Positions 10,108-17,841 of a DNA stretch of 64,000 nucleotides are shown one piece after another. Both the position numbers and the translations under genes were made by a program. The DNA lies in NCBI RefSeq assembly GCF_000820505.1, contig NZ_JWJD01000002.1, positions 147,153 through 211,152 on the forward strand, written 5' to 3'. The notes under the pieces were generated by a model. It did no database searches. It saw only the letters and a list, made by a program, of their open reading frames with translations, and had not been told where the DNA came from. The DNA is from Geoalkalibacter ferrihydriticus DSM 17813 (GTDB taxonomy: Bacteria; Desulfobacterota; Desulfuromonadia; Desulfuromonadales; Geoalkalibacteraceae). How positions within the stretch are numbered: position 1 is the stretch's first letter; the number at the start of each line of letters is the position of its first letter.

Positions 10108-11391
10108 ATGCACAGGGGAGTAATGAAATCGCTGGCGGCACTTCTTCTTGCGTTTACGATGCTGCTGGCAGCCTGCGGCGGCAGCAGCAACGAGGAAGCG
10201 GCTACGACACGTAACGCCCATGAGCCGGGCTGGAAGTTCACCCACGACATCCCGACTTTGGCGGCGCAGTCACGAGGCGACCTCAGCGAATGCCAGGTTT
10301 GCCATCGCGCTGATTTACGCGGCGGAGGGGGGGTGCCGAGTTGTTTTGTCTGTCATCTTGATGGTCCGCCCTTCGACCTGCATCCTCTGTCTGCATTTTC
10401 TCTCCCCGGGTTGCCCTGGGCGCATCCTCTCAACCACGGGCGTGCCGCCAAGGCCGACATCGCCTCCTGTCAGGGTTGCCACGGCGAAAGCGGTGGCGCG
10501 GGTAGCAATCCGCGCTTTAATATCTCCATGCGTGATCTTCCCGGTGGCTGTGAAAGCCTCCAGTGCCACGACAACGGGCGCGTCAACGAAGAAACGCGCG
10601 TCAACACTTTCGTCGACACCATTTCCGGGCAATTGCGCACGGAAGAGGTGGCCCATCCGGTCAACGCCGCCCATCCAGGCTCAAGTGCGCCGGATGAATT
10701 CTGGTGGTTCGGTCAACGACTCGAATTCGAGCTCCCCGAAGGCTTGGAAATTCCTGACGGCTTCGAATTTCCCGAAGGATTTGGAGTTTTCAAGCTCGGC
10801 CATTGGGATGTCCAGAACATGGACGGCTGCAAGCTCTGTCACGGCATCGACGGGCTGGGCGGCAGCGGCCCCTCATGCCTGGATTGCCATGTGTCAAGTC
10901 CCTTTGATCATCCTGACAGATGTGTCTCCTGCCATGGACCGCTGCCCATAGTCCCCCGTGGGAATACGGTTTTGCAGTATCTGGAACAATTAAACCGGGC
11001 GCCGGGCTCCTTCAGGGGAGACTTTTTTGAACTAGTCGATGAAGGCTATCATCTTGGGTTCAATCATACCCGCGAGAGTGAATACGCAGCTTGCGGAAAC
11101 TGCCATTTTGATGACCCTGATTTTGTCCCGCCCGATCCTTTTGAAGATCCGGAAGGCTTTCAGGAATTTGTCAATGACCCAACCCGCATCGTTAACTATC
11201 ATCATTTATTGGTAGGGCAGCCGATTCCGCAAGGGACAGTTGCGCCCTATCCACCCTTTAATCAGCCTGGCCAACCCTACTTCTGCTTTTCCTGCCACGT
11301 CATCACTTCGGTTGACGGGGGCTTTGAAGCCACCCCTCCGCCCAAAGATGCGCAGGGGCGAACGGACTGTGCTTTCTGCCACAGGCGATAG
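10108..11391 (+). CDS. Decahaem c-type cytochrome lipoprotein
   Basis: The start at 10108 is one of three in-frame ATGs (also 10096 and 10123); all give a lipoprotein signal ending in LLAAC (Cys 23). The 427-residue product has nine CxxCH motifs (residues 62, 79, 121, 241, 257, 272, 329, 393, 421) and one CxxxxCH (148), so probably ten haems. The spacer around residues 206-227 contains repeated PEG/PDG turns. As the third gene of the porin-cytochrome unit it is the best candidate for the surface-exposed terminal reductase. The exact electron acceptor cannot be read from sequence. Confidence 0.85.
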   Translation: MHRGVMKSLAALLLAFTMLLAACGGSSNEEAATTRNAHEPGWKFTHDIPTLAAQSRGDLSECQVCHRADLRGGGGVPSCFVCHLDGPPFDLHPLSAFSLPGLPWAHPLNHGRAAKADIASCQGCHGESGGAGSNPRFNISMRDLPGGCESLQCHDNGRVNEETRVNTFVDTISGQLRTEEVAHPVNAAHPGSSAPDEFWWFGQRLEFELPEGLEIPDGFEFPEGFGVFKLGHWDVQNMDGCKLCHGIDGLGGSGPSCLDCHVSSPFDHPDRCVSCHGPLPIVPRGNTVLQYLEQLNRAPGSFRGDFFELVDEGYHLGFNHTRESEYAACGNCHFDDPDFVPPDPFEDPEGFQEFVNDPTRIVNYHHLLVGQPIPQGTVAPYPPFNQPGQPYFCFSCHVITSVDGGFEATPPPKDAQGRTDCAFCHRR

Positions 11392-11407
11392 ATAATAACG
11401 GACGGAT

Positions 11408-13300
11408 TCAGCGCGAAATACGCGAGAGCTTAAGCAGGCGGGAAGTGCGATCGATGAGGATGGTCAGAGCGATGATCATCAGCAGGTAGGTGGCGGCTTT
11501 CTCAAAACGAAACCATTCGAAGTTGAAGGTAAAGAAAAAACCCAGACCGCCGACTCCGACAATACCCAGAACCACTCCGGTGCGCACGTTACTTTCAAAC
11601 TGGAAAAAACTGTAAGTCAGCCAGTCGCGCCAGGCCGTGGGTGCGGCGACACAGCCGAAGCAGGACAGACGCGAGCCCATGAAAGATTGCTCAAAGCGCC
11701 GGTAGGGAATATTGTCCACCGTTTCGCTGAACACGCGCACCAACACCCCGGTGCTGTGAATGGCGATGGCGATCGTGCCTGCGAGCAGACCCGGGCCGAA
11801 GAAGGCGATAAACAGAAAGGCCCACATCACCTCCGGAACACCGCGCGCAATAAGGCCGGCGAAACGCGCCCCGACAAGTTGTAGCAGGCGCACAATGCGC
11901 ACCAGCGGATGGGCGGTCTCGCCGGTGAAGCGCGCGGGCTCCATCTGAAACGCCAGGGAATGCGGATAGGTCAGGGCGATGGCGCCCGCCACCCCCATCA
12001 GAGTGCCGATAATGGCCATCGCCAAAGGCACGGAGGCCGATTTGACTACCCGCCACACAAACCATTTTTCCAACTCCTGATCCCAAGCCGCCCAGGCTGA
12101 AGGCTTCCAGAAATCCAGCAGGGTATATTCAGCAAACAGATCAACGCTCTTTTCCGCCCCGCCCAACCCCAGGGCGGCCCCGTCAAGATCTGGCCGCAGC
12201 AGCCGCTCGAAAAAAGCCAGGTTGCGCCAGGACTCGCCCGTCACCAATTTTACCGCCGGCTCCAGATAATTGCGGCTCTGCTGTCCGGGTGGCGCGTTAT
12301 CGCCCCAGCCCATGAACCACAGGGACCAGAGCAGAACGACACAGACAAAGCCACTGCCGACATAGGCGGGCAGCAGCTGCTGGGCGAGGTTGCGCGGTTT
12401 GGTTCCGCGCGGATGATTGGGGTCCTCGCGCAACTGACGGCGGATAAAGTTGCTGGCCAGATCCGCACTAAGCGTGAGGGCCAGGGTAAATAGCATCAGC
12501 GTCGTCACCTTGCTCCAGGCGCCGAACTGGATCTGGTACCAGATTTCGGCGCCCAGGCCGCCGCCGCCGACGGCGCCGATCACTGCCGCGTTACGAATGG
12601 CACATTCGGCCCGCATCAGGGTGAAGCTCAGCATGCTGCGCGAAGCCAAAGGGCGAATGCCGTAGAAAAAGGTCTTGAGCCGACCACCGCCGACCGCGCG
12701 AATCTGTTCGTAATCGCGCTCCTCGATGCTGTCCCACAACTCGCTGTAGACCTTGGCAAGGATCCCGCTGATGTTCAGAGCCAGGGCCAGGGCGCCGGTG
12801 AGAGGCCCAAGTCCGATCATGGCCACCAGGATGATCGCCCAGACAAAATCGGGAACCGCGCGCAGGATATCCTGCAGCAGGCGGCACAAAGCACAAAGGA
12901 CTGCTGCCAAGCCGCGCAGCGCAAAGTTGCGCCGCCACCCCTGGGCATCTTCTTCGCCGACGCAAACAGCGCGGGATGAACCCATGGCCAAAAGGAAGCC
13001 GGCCGCAACCGCCAGGGAGGTACCCAGGGTGGCCGCCGCAAGGGTCTGCAGGGTCAGGGCCCAGCATTGCCGAAGAAATTCATAACTCAAATCAGGGGAG
13101 GCAAAGGTTTGCGCCCAGGCCAACATGCGCGCCAGCGCTGCGCTGCGCTGATCCGCCTGGGTCAGAGCGCTGAAATCCCATTCTGCGGCGGTAAAAGCGG
13201 CGACCACCAGGGCAGCGAGGGTGACCAGGGCCGCCCACTGACGCCAGGGGCGTGTCACGGCATAGGGCTTAAGACGGGGACTTGGGGAAGCGGAATTCAT
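11408..13300 (-). CDS. phnE: PhnE-type ABC permease, two permease domains fused in one chain
   Basis: This is the membrane part of a phosphonate-family importer. PhnE is normally about 260-300 residues; here 630 residues hold two complete BPD_transp_1 domains joined by a loop of roughly 100 residues. EAA-type coupling loops are seen near residues 180-220 (GILAKVYSELWD) and again near residues 520-560 (GVLVRVFSETVDN). One polypeptide therefore supplies both halves of the channel. Its start overlaps the ATPase gene stop by four bases. The substrate could be phosphonate, phosphite or an oxyanion such as selenate; no C-P lyase genes are near. Confidence 0.87.
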   Translation of the reverse strand: MNSASPSPRLKPYAVTRPWRQWAALVTLAALVVAAFTAAEWDFSALTQADQRSAALARMLAWAQTFASPDLSYEFLRQCWALTLQTLAAATLGTSLAVAAGFLLAMGSSRAVCVGEEDAQGWRRNFALRGLAAVLCALCRLLQDILRAVPDFVWAIILVAMIGLGPLTGALALALNISGILAKVYSELWDSIEERDYEQIRAVGGGRLKTFFYGIRPLASRSMLSFTLMRAECAIRNAAVIGAVGGGGLGAEIWYQIQFGAWSKVTTLMLFTLALTLSADLASNFIRRQLREDPNHPRGTKPRNLAQQLLPAYVGSGFVCVVLLWSLWFMGWGDNAPPGQQSRNYLEPAVKLVTGESWRNLAFFERLLRPDLDGAALGLGGAEKSVDLFAEYTLLDFWKPSAWAAWDQELEKWFVWRVVKSASVPLAMAIIGTLMGVAGAIALTYPHSLAFQMEPARFTGETAHPLVRIVRLLQLVGARFAGLIARGVPEVMWAFLFIAFFGPGLLAGTIAIAIHSTGVLVRVFSETVDNIPYRRFEQSFMGSRLSCFGCVAAPTAWRDWLTYSFFQFESNVRTGVVLGIVGVGGLGFFFTFNFEWFRFEKAATYLLMIIALTILIDRTSRLLKLSRISR

Positions 13301-14109
13301 GCGCGTTGTTCGAGGGGAACGTCATCGAGATGCATGGCGCGATATTCGGCACCGTAGAGCTCTTGCAGCAATTCGCGGGTGATGGCAGAGGGAGGCCCCT
13401 GCCAAAAAATCTGTCCGCTGCGCAAGGCGATGACACGCTCGAAATTGCCGTGCAACAATTCGAGAGTATGTAGATTGACCAGCAACGTATTGCCCAAAGA
13501 AGTCGCGATGGAACAGAGCAGTTCGATGATCTCGCGCCCCAAACGGATATCGAGCTGGCTGACGGGTTCGTCGGCAAGCATGACACGCGGCTGCTGCACG
13601 ATAAGCCGCGCGATGGCGACCCGCTGCTGCTGCCCGCCGGAGAGTTCTCCAGGCATGCACCAGAGTTTTTCCGCCAGTTCAACTTGCTGCAAAGCGGCCT
13701 TGGCCCTGTGCAACTCCTGCGGCCAGAACAGAGAAACCAGCGCCCGTGCCAGGCTCCAATCACCAAGCCGGCCCATCAGCACGTTATGCACGACACGCAG
13801 ATGGGGGATCAGATTGTCGTTCTGATACAGAACGCCGATGTCGCGCCGCAGCCTGTGCAGGGCACGTCCGCGCAGGCGCCGGGTGTCGCGCCCCAGGGTC
13901 GTCACCTGTCCGGAGGTGGGCTTGAGCACCGCGCTGAGCAAGCGAAAGAGCGTGGTCTTACCCGCCCCCGAAGGGCCGATCACGGCCACCCGCTCTCCCG
14001 CCTCGATACAGAAGCTCAGGTCTTTGAGCACTTCGGATTCACCGAAGGACTTGTATGCGTTCTGCAGCGTAAAAATTCCGCCAGATGCACGCGGGCCCAA
14101 TTCTCTCAA
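13297..14109 (-). CDS. phnC: PhnC-type ABC transporter ATPase
   Basis: The 270-residue ATPase powers the importer encoded around it. It shows Walker A (GPSGAGKTT), Q-loop (LYQND), signature LSGGQQQR, Walker B (VMLADEP) and a switch His (NLHT). I place the start at the TTG at 14109, which overlaps the stop of the binding-protein gene (TTGA) as in coupled operons. An in-frame ATG at 14157 would add 16 unconserved residues deep inside the upstream gene. The C-terminus overlaps the permease start by four bases. Confidence 0.9.
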   Translation of the reverse strand: MRELGPRASGGIFTLQNAYKSFGESEVLKDLSFCIEAGERVAVIGPSGAGKTTLFRLLSAVLKPTSGQVTTLGRDTRRLRGRALHRLRRDIGVLYQNDNLIPHLRVVHNVLMGRLGDWSLARALVSLFWPQELHRAKAALQQVELAEKLWCMPGELSGGQQQRVAIARLIVQQPRVMLADEPVSQLDIRLGREIIELLCSIATSLGNTLLVNLHTLELLHGNFERVIALRSGQIFWQGPPSAITRELLQELYGAEYRAMHLDDVPLEQRA

Positions 14110-15020
14110 CCGCCGATATCCACGCCGGTCTCGATGAGTTCGACGTATCCCATCCATTCGCTGATGTCGGCATCGACAAACCGGCCCGCCTTGAGATAGC
14201 CGAGAATCTTCTGCCCCTCAGCAGTGTCGTGCAGATTGATGAGCACCGAACGAATCTGCTCCAACAACTCATCGCCAAGGTCCGCGCGAGCAGCGAAACA
14301 GTAGTTGGTGAACTTAGGGGTGGTGTAAATGATGGGAGCCTTGGCTTTGACTTCGCCCGCGGCGCGATCATAGGGGGGCTGACCGAGGGCGCCGATGTGA
14401 AACTCGCCGTTTGCGACCTTCTGCAGCACCACGTCGTGACTGCCGCTGTAGGCCACAGTGCGAAAGACTTGCTCCGGCCTCTGGCCGCTCTGCTCGGTAA
14501 AGAAGCTGCGCGGCATAAGGTGGCTGGACGTGCTGCTCTTGCTGCCGAAGGTAAAGCTCCATCCGCGGTCTTCGGCCAGTTGCGCCAGCTCCTGAAGATT
14601 ATCCACCGGGTCAAGACCCAGGTCGGCGTTGGCGATGAAATAGGAAACAAATTCCTTGTCGATGTCACGGGCCGCAACGATCCGGAGGTTGTCCCTCATC
14701 TGCATGTAGGCCTGCGCCGCCGTTACGGCGCCGAACCAGGACAAATGAGCCTGGCCGGTGGCCAGGGCCGTGACACTGGCCGCATAGTTGTCGACATGCA
14801 CGTACTCGCAGGGAATACCGGTGGCTTTTTCGATCTGCGCGGCGATGAGCCCGAAAAATTCCCGCATGTTTTCGGCATTGTCATCGGGGATGGCGGTCAT
14901 GACCAATTTGGCGGGCAGCTGGGCCAAAGTCTCCGGCGCCGCGGACTCCTCTCCTTTCTGGCAACCCATCAGACTGAGAGCGGCAACAAACAGCACCGCA
15001 AGAACTCCAAGCTTTTTCAT
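14106..15020 (-). CDS. phnD: PhnD-family ABC transporter substrate-binding lipoprotein
   Basis: This is the solute receptor of the importer, tethered by lipid (lipobox LMGC, Cys near residue 20). The start at 15020 has GGAAGGGA upstream; an ATG seven codons earlier lacks one. The family pattern is clear: TAIPDDN near the mature N-terminus, LSWFGAVTAAQA, ARDIDKEFVS, the TFGSKSSTS loop and AYSGSHD. From memory these features match the subgroup annotated as putative selenate ABC transporter binding protein more closely than classical PhnD, but that is not proven. It is the first gene of the phnD-phnC-phnE unit. Confidence 0.85.
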   Translation of the reverse strand: MKKLGVLAVLFVAALSLMGCQKGEESAAPETLAQLPAKLVMTAIPDDNAENMREFFGLIAAQIEKATGIPCEYVHVDNYAASVTALATGQAHLSWFGAVTAAQAYMQMRDNLRIVAARDIDKEFVSYFIANADLGLDPVDNLQELAQLAEDRGWSFTFGSKSSTSSHLMPRSFFTEQSGQRPEQVFRTVAYSGSHDVVLQKVANGEFHIGALGQPPYDRAAGEVKAKAPIIYTTPKFTNYCFAARADLGDELLEQIRSVLINLHDTAEGQKILGYLKAGRFVDADISEWMGYVELIETGVDIGG

Positions 15021-15183
15021 TTTTTGTCCCTTCCTTCCCATTAATCAGCTGAATTCATCGGCGACAAATTCTAGGCAGGAGGGCCAAAAAAAGCAAATTG
15101 GAAATATTAATAACCTCGATCCATGAAATTTGTTTTTCCGATTCTTCTTGTCCAGAGCGCCAAAGCCTCAAACCGCGCGCTGC

Positions 15184-16341
15184 TCAGGGCTCCGCCGGTT
15201 CCAATCGCACCAGAGCCCCGTTTCGTTCATCCGTAAGCAGATAGAGATAGCCGTCGGGCCCCTGGCGCACATCACGAATGCGCCCCAAGGTCTTCTCCAG
15301 AAGGTGTTCTTCCTGAACCACCTTTTCGCCGTCCAATCGCAAGCGCACCAGCATCTGATCGCGTAGGGCGCCGATGAACAGATCGCCGCGCCAGTTGGGG
15401 AATTGATCGCCGGTGTAAAAAGCCATGCCGGAGGGTGCGATGGACACCGGCACCCAATAGTGCAAGGGAGGCTCTATCCCCTCGGGTGGAGTTTCTGCAC
15501 CGATGGGTCGACCGGTCACATATTCCTCGCCATGGGTAAATACCGGCCAGCCGTAGTTGCGTCCGGCGCGAATGATGTTGACCTCATCTCCACCCCGGGG
15601 ACCGTGCTCGTGCGTCCACAAGGCACCGGATTCGGGATGCAGGGCCGCGCCCTGGATATTGCGATGGCCGTAGCTGTAGATTTCCGGTTTCCAATCCTCT
15701 CTATCGACGAAGGGATTGTCATCGGGCACCCGTCCGTCATCATGCAAACGAATAACTGAACCTGCATGGTCGCCGGAGCGCTGAGAGCGCTCTCTTTCGC
15801 CCCGGTCACCCAGAGTGATGTAGAGATACCCTTGGCGGTCAAACACCAGCCGCGAACCGAAGTGCTGGCGGGCGTTGGTTTTGGGTTCCATGCGGAAAAT
15901 GACTTCCAGCTCTTCCAGGCGGTCGTCGACCAGTCGCCCACGCGCCACATCTGTGCCGATGCCTCCTTCACCGCGCCCGGCATAGGAGATGTAAACCAGC
16001 TTGTTGACGGCAAAGTCGGGATGCAGAACAACGTCAAGCAATCCGCCCTGCCCCACCGCGACAATCTCCGGCAGGCCGGAAACAGGATCGGGTGCGAGCT
16101 GTCCTTGCGCGATGATGCGCAAGCGTCCCGGGCGCTCGGTGACCAGCATACGACCATCGGGAAGAAAAGCCAGGCCCCAGGGATGTTCGAGCCCTTCAAC
16201 CAGGGTCAGCACGCGCAACCTGTGCTTTTCGGTGTCGATGACCTCATTGGCGCCTACTCCCGGGGGGCGAAAGAGAGAAAAACCCACAAGGAAAAGGGTC
16301 AAAATCAAAAGCGCCGAAGTTGCAAAAGACTTTATGCTCAT
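15184..16341 (-). CDS. PQQ-dependent sugar dehydrogenase (glucose/sorbosone dehydrogenase family)
   Basis: The 385-residue exported beta-propeller oxidises aldoses using PQQ in the periplasm. The start at 16341 follows GGAGG and gives a signal anchor or signal peptide (about residues 5-30). An upstream in-frame extension of about 50 codons looks non-coding. Family marks include HPWGLAFLPDG, GGLLDV.LHP, ITLGDRGER, YSYGHRN.QG, WTHEHGPRGGDE and NYGWP, including the catalytic-type His. It is monocistronic and divergent from mgtE. No PQQ synthesis genes are in view, so the cofactor may be scavenged or made elsewhere. Confidence 0.9.
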   Translation of the reverse strand: MSIKSFATSALLILTLFLVGFSLFRPPGVGANEVIDTEKHRLRVLTLVEGLEHPWGLAFLPDGRMLVTERPGRLRIIAQGQLAPDPVSGLPEIVAVGQGGLLDVVLHPDFAVNKLVYISYAGRGEGGIGTDVARGRLVDDRLEELEVIFRMEPKTNARQHFGSRLVFDRQGYLYITLGDRGERERSQRSGDHAGSVIRLHDDGRVPDDNPFVDREDWKPEIYSYGHRNIQGAALHPESGALWTHEHGPRGGDEVNIIRAGRNYGWPVFTHGEEYVTGRPIGAETPPEGIEPPLHYWVPVSIAPSGMAFYTGDQFPNWRGDLFIGALRDQMLVRLRLDGEKVVQEEHLLEKTLGRIRDVRQGPDGYLYLLTDERNGALVRLEPAEP

Positions 16342-16508
16342 ATTCAGGAAACCTCCATTTTGGGAGCGAGAAATCTGGACAGGGTAAGATACCGATGGCA
16401 TATTTCGCTTCCGGACCAACGCGGGTAGCGCCATGGGCTCATGGCATTTATACTTGTCCGTGGTTCTTGTCATGCTGATGCCTGGGCTTGTCAATAGGAG
16501 TGTAATTT

Positions 16509-17828
16509 ATGTCGCAAAACCCATTGCCCACAAGTGACCTCAAAACCCTGCGCCAAGAGTTGCAGGAACGTACCCCCCTCGAAGTTGCCGATGAACTCGC
16601 GCGCCTTGCGCCGGCCGAACGCGCCAAGGCGTTTCGCCTGCTGGCCAAGGACAGCGCCCTGGAAGTCTTTCAGCTTCTTGATGCCGCTCACCAGGAGGAA
16701 CTTCTCGGCGGCTTGCGCGACGAGCAGGTGCTGCGCCTGGTGGAAGAGATGGACGCCGACGACCGGGCACGACTTTTCGATGAAATGCCGGCCACCGTGG
16801 TCAGAAAACTCCAGGCCGGCCTGAGCCCACGGGAGCGGCGCCTCACGGCCATGCTCCTGGGCTATCCTGATGAATCGGCGGGCCGTATCATGAGTCCCAA
16901 ATTCATCCGTCTCATTCCCGAGATGCGTGTCGAGGACGCCCTGGCGCGGGTCCGGCGACGCGCCCAGGATGCCGAGCCCATATACACGCTGCCCGTAACC
17001 GACGATGAACTGCGTCTGCTCGGCACCATCACACTGCGCGACCTGCTTCTCGCCGAGCCGGAAAACACCGTCGGCGAGATCATGAGCGGCAAAACCCACG
17101 CCGTAAGCGTTGACGAGGATCAGGAACAGGTCGCCCGAATAATCCAGGGCGCCGACCTGCTGGCCGTCCCGGTGGTCGATTCGGAAAACCGTCTGGTCGG
17201 CATGGTCACCGTCGATGATGCCATGGACGTGCTCGGTGCCGAAACCGGCGAAGACCTGGCCCGCACCGGTGCGAGTGAACCTCTGGGACGCCCCTATTTT
17301 TCCGCTTCCGTCTTTCATCTGGCACGCAGTCGCGCCGTATGGCTACTGATGCTCGCCGTGGCCGCTACGCTCACCGTCAACGTTCTAAGCGCCTTTGAAC
17401 AGACCCTCGAAGAGGTGGTGGTCCTGGCATTGTTCATTCCCCTGCTTATCGGCACGGGGGGCAACGCAGGTGCACAATCGGCAACGACGGTAGTGCGCAG
17501 CATGGCTCTTGACGATATCCGTCCAGAGGATATTTTACGCGTCGTATTGCGCGAGGCCCGCGTCGGGTTCTTACTGGGCGGCGTTCTGGCAGCCTTGAGC
17601 CTTATTCCGGTCTGGCTGTTCGCCGGGGAAAGCCTGGCCGTAATTATCGCCCTGAGCCTGATCACCGTCTGCACCCTGGCGTCCTTCGTCGGTTCAATGA
17701 TGCCCCTGCTCGCCCGCAAGGTCGGCGTCGACCCGGCAGTGGTCAGCGCACCCTTTGTCACCACTATCGTCGATGCCAGCGGTTTGCTGGTCTATTTCCT
17801 GATCGCGCGGGCCGTCCTCGGCTTATAA
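16509..17828 (+). CDS. mgtE: Magnesium transporter MgtE
   Basis: The 439-residue channel for Mg2+ in the inner membrane has the standard order: an N-domain of helical repeats (about residues 10-125), a CBS pair (about 127-250, including LLGTITLRDLL and LVGMVTVDDAMDV), a plug helix, then five membrane spans with the pore motif TGGNAGAQSAT. The CBS and N domains sense cytosolic Mg2+ and close the pore. AGGAG precedes the ATG. The 167-base upstream region shows a small GCCATG/CATGGC hairpin (16430-16445) but no recognisable M-box riboswitch. Confidence 0.95.
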   Translation: MSQNPLPTSDLKTLRQELQERTPLEVADELARLAPAERAKAFRLLAKDSALEVFQLLDAAHQEELLGGLRDEQVLRLVEEMDADDRARLFDEMPATVVRKLQAGLSPRERRLTAMLLGYPDESAGRIMSPKFIRLIPEMRVEDALARVRRRAQDAEPIYTLPVTDDELRLLGTITLRDLLLAEPENTVGEIMSGKTHAVSVDEDQEQVARIIQGADLLAVPVVDSENRLVGMVTVDDAMDVLGAETGEDLARTGASEPLGRPYFSASVFHLARSRAVWLLMLAVAATLTVNVLSAFEQTLEEVVVLALFIPLLIGTGGNAGAQSATTVVRSMALDDIRPEDILRVVLREARVGFLLGGVLAALSLIPVWLFAGESLAVIIALSLITVCTLASFVGSMMPLLARKVGVDPAVVSAPFVTTIVDASGLLVYFLIARAVLGL

Positions 17829-17841
17829 GGCCGCCCGAGGA

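Noticed and set aside
8171-10141. 656-codon open frame on the minus strand
   Set aside because: It is antisense to the barrel and pentahaem cytochrome genes, which have signal peptides and haem motifs. It is a codon-bias shadow in GC-rich sequence.
16342-16508. M-box magnesium riboswitch before mgtE
   Set aside because: The region is too short and lacks M-box features; only one 6-bp hairpin is seen.
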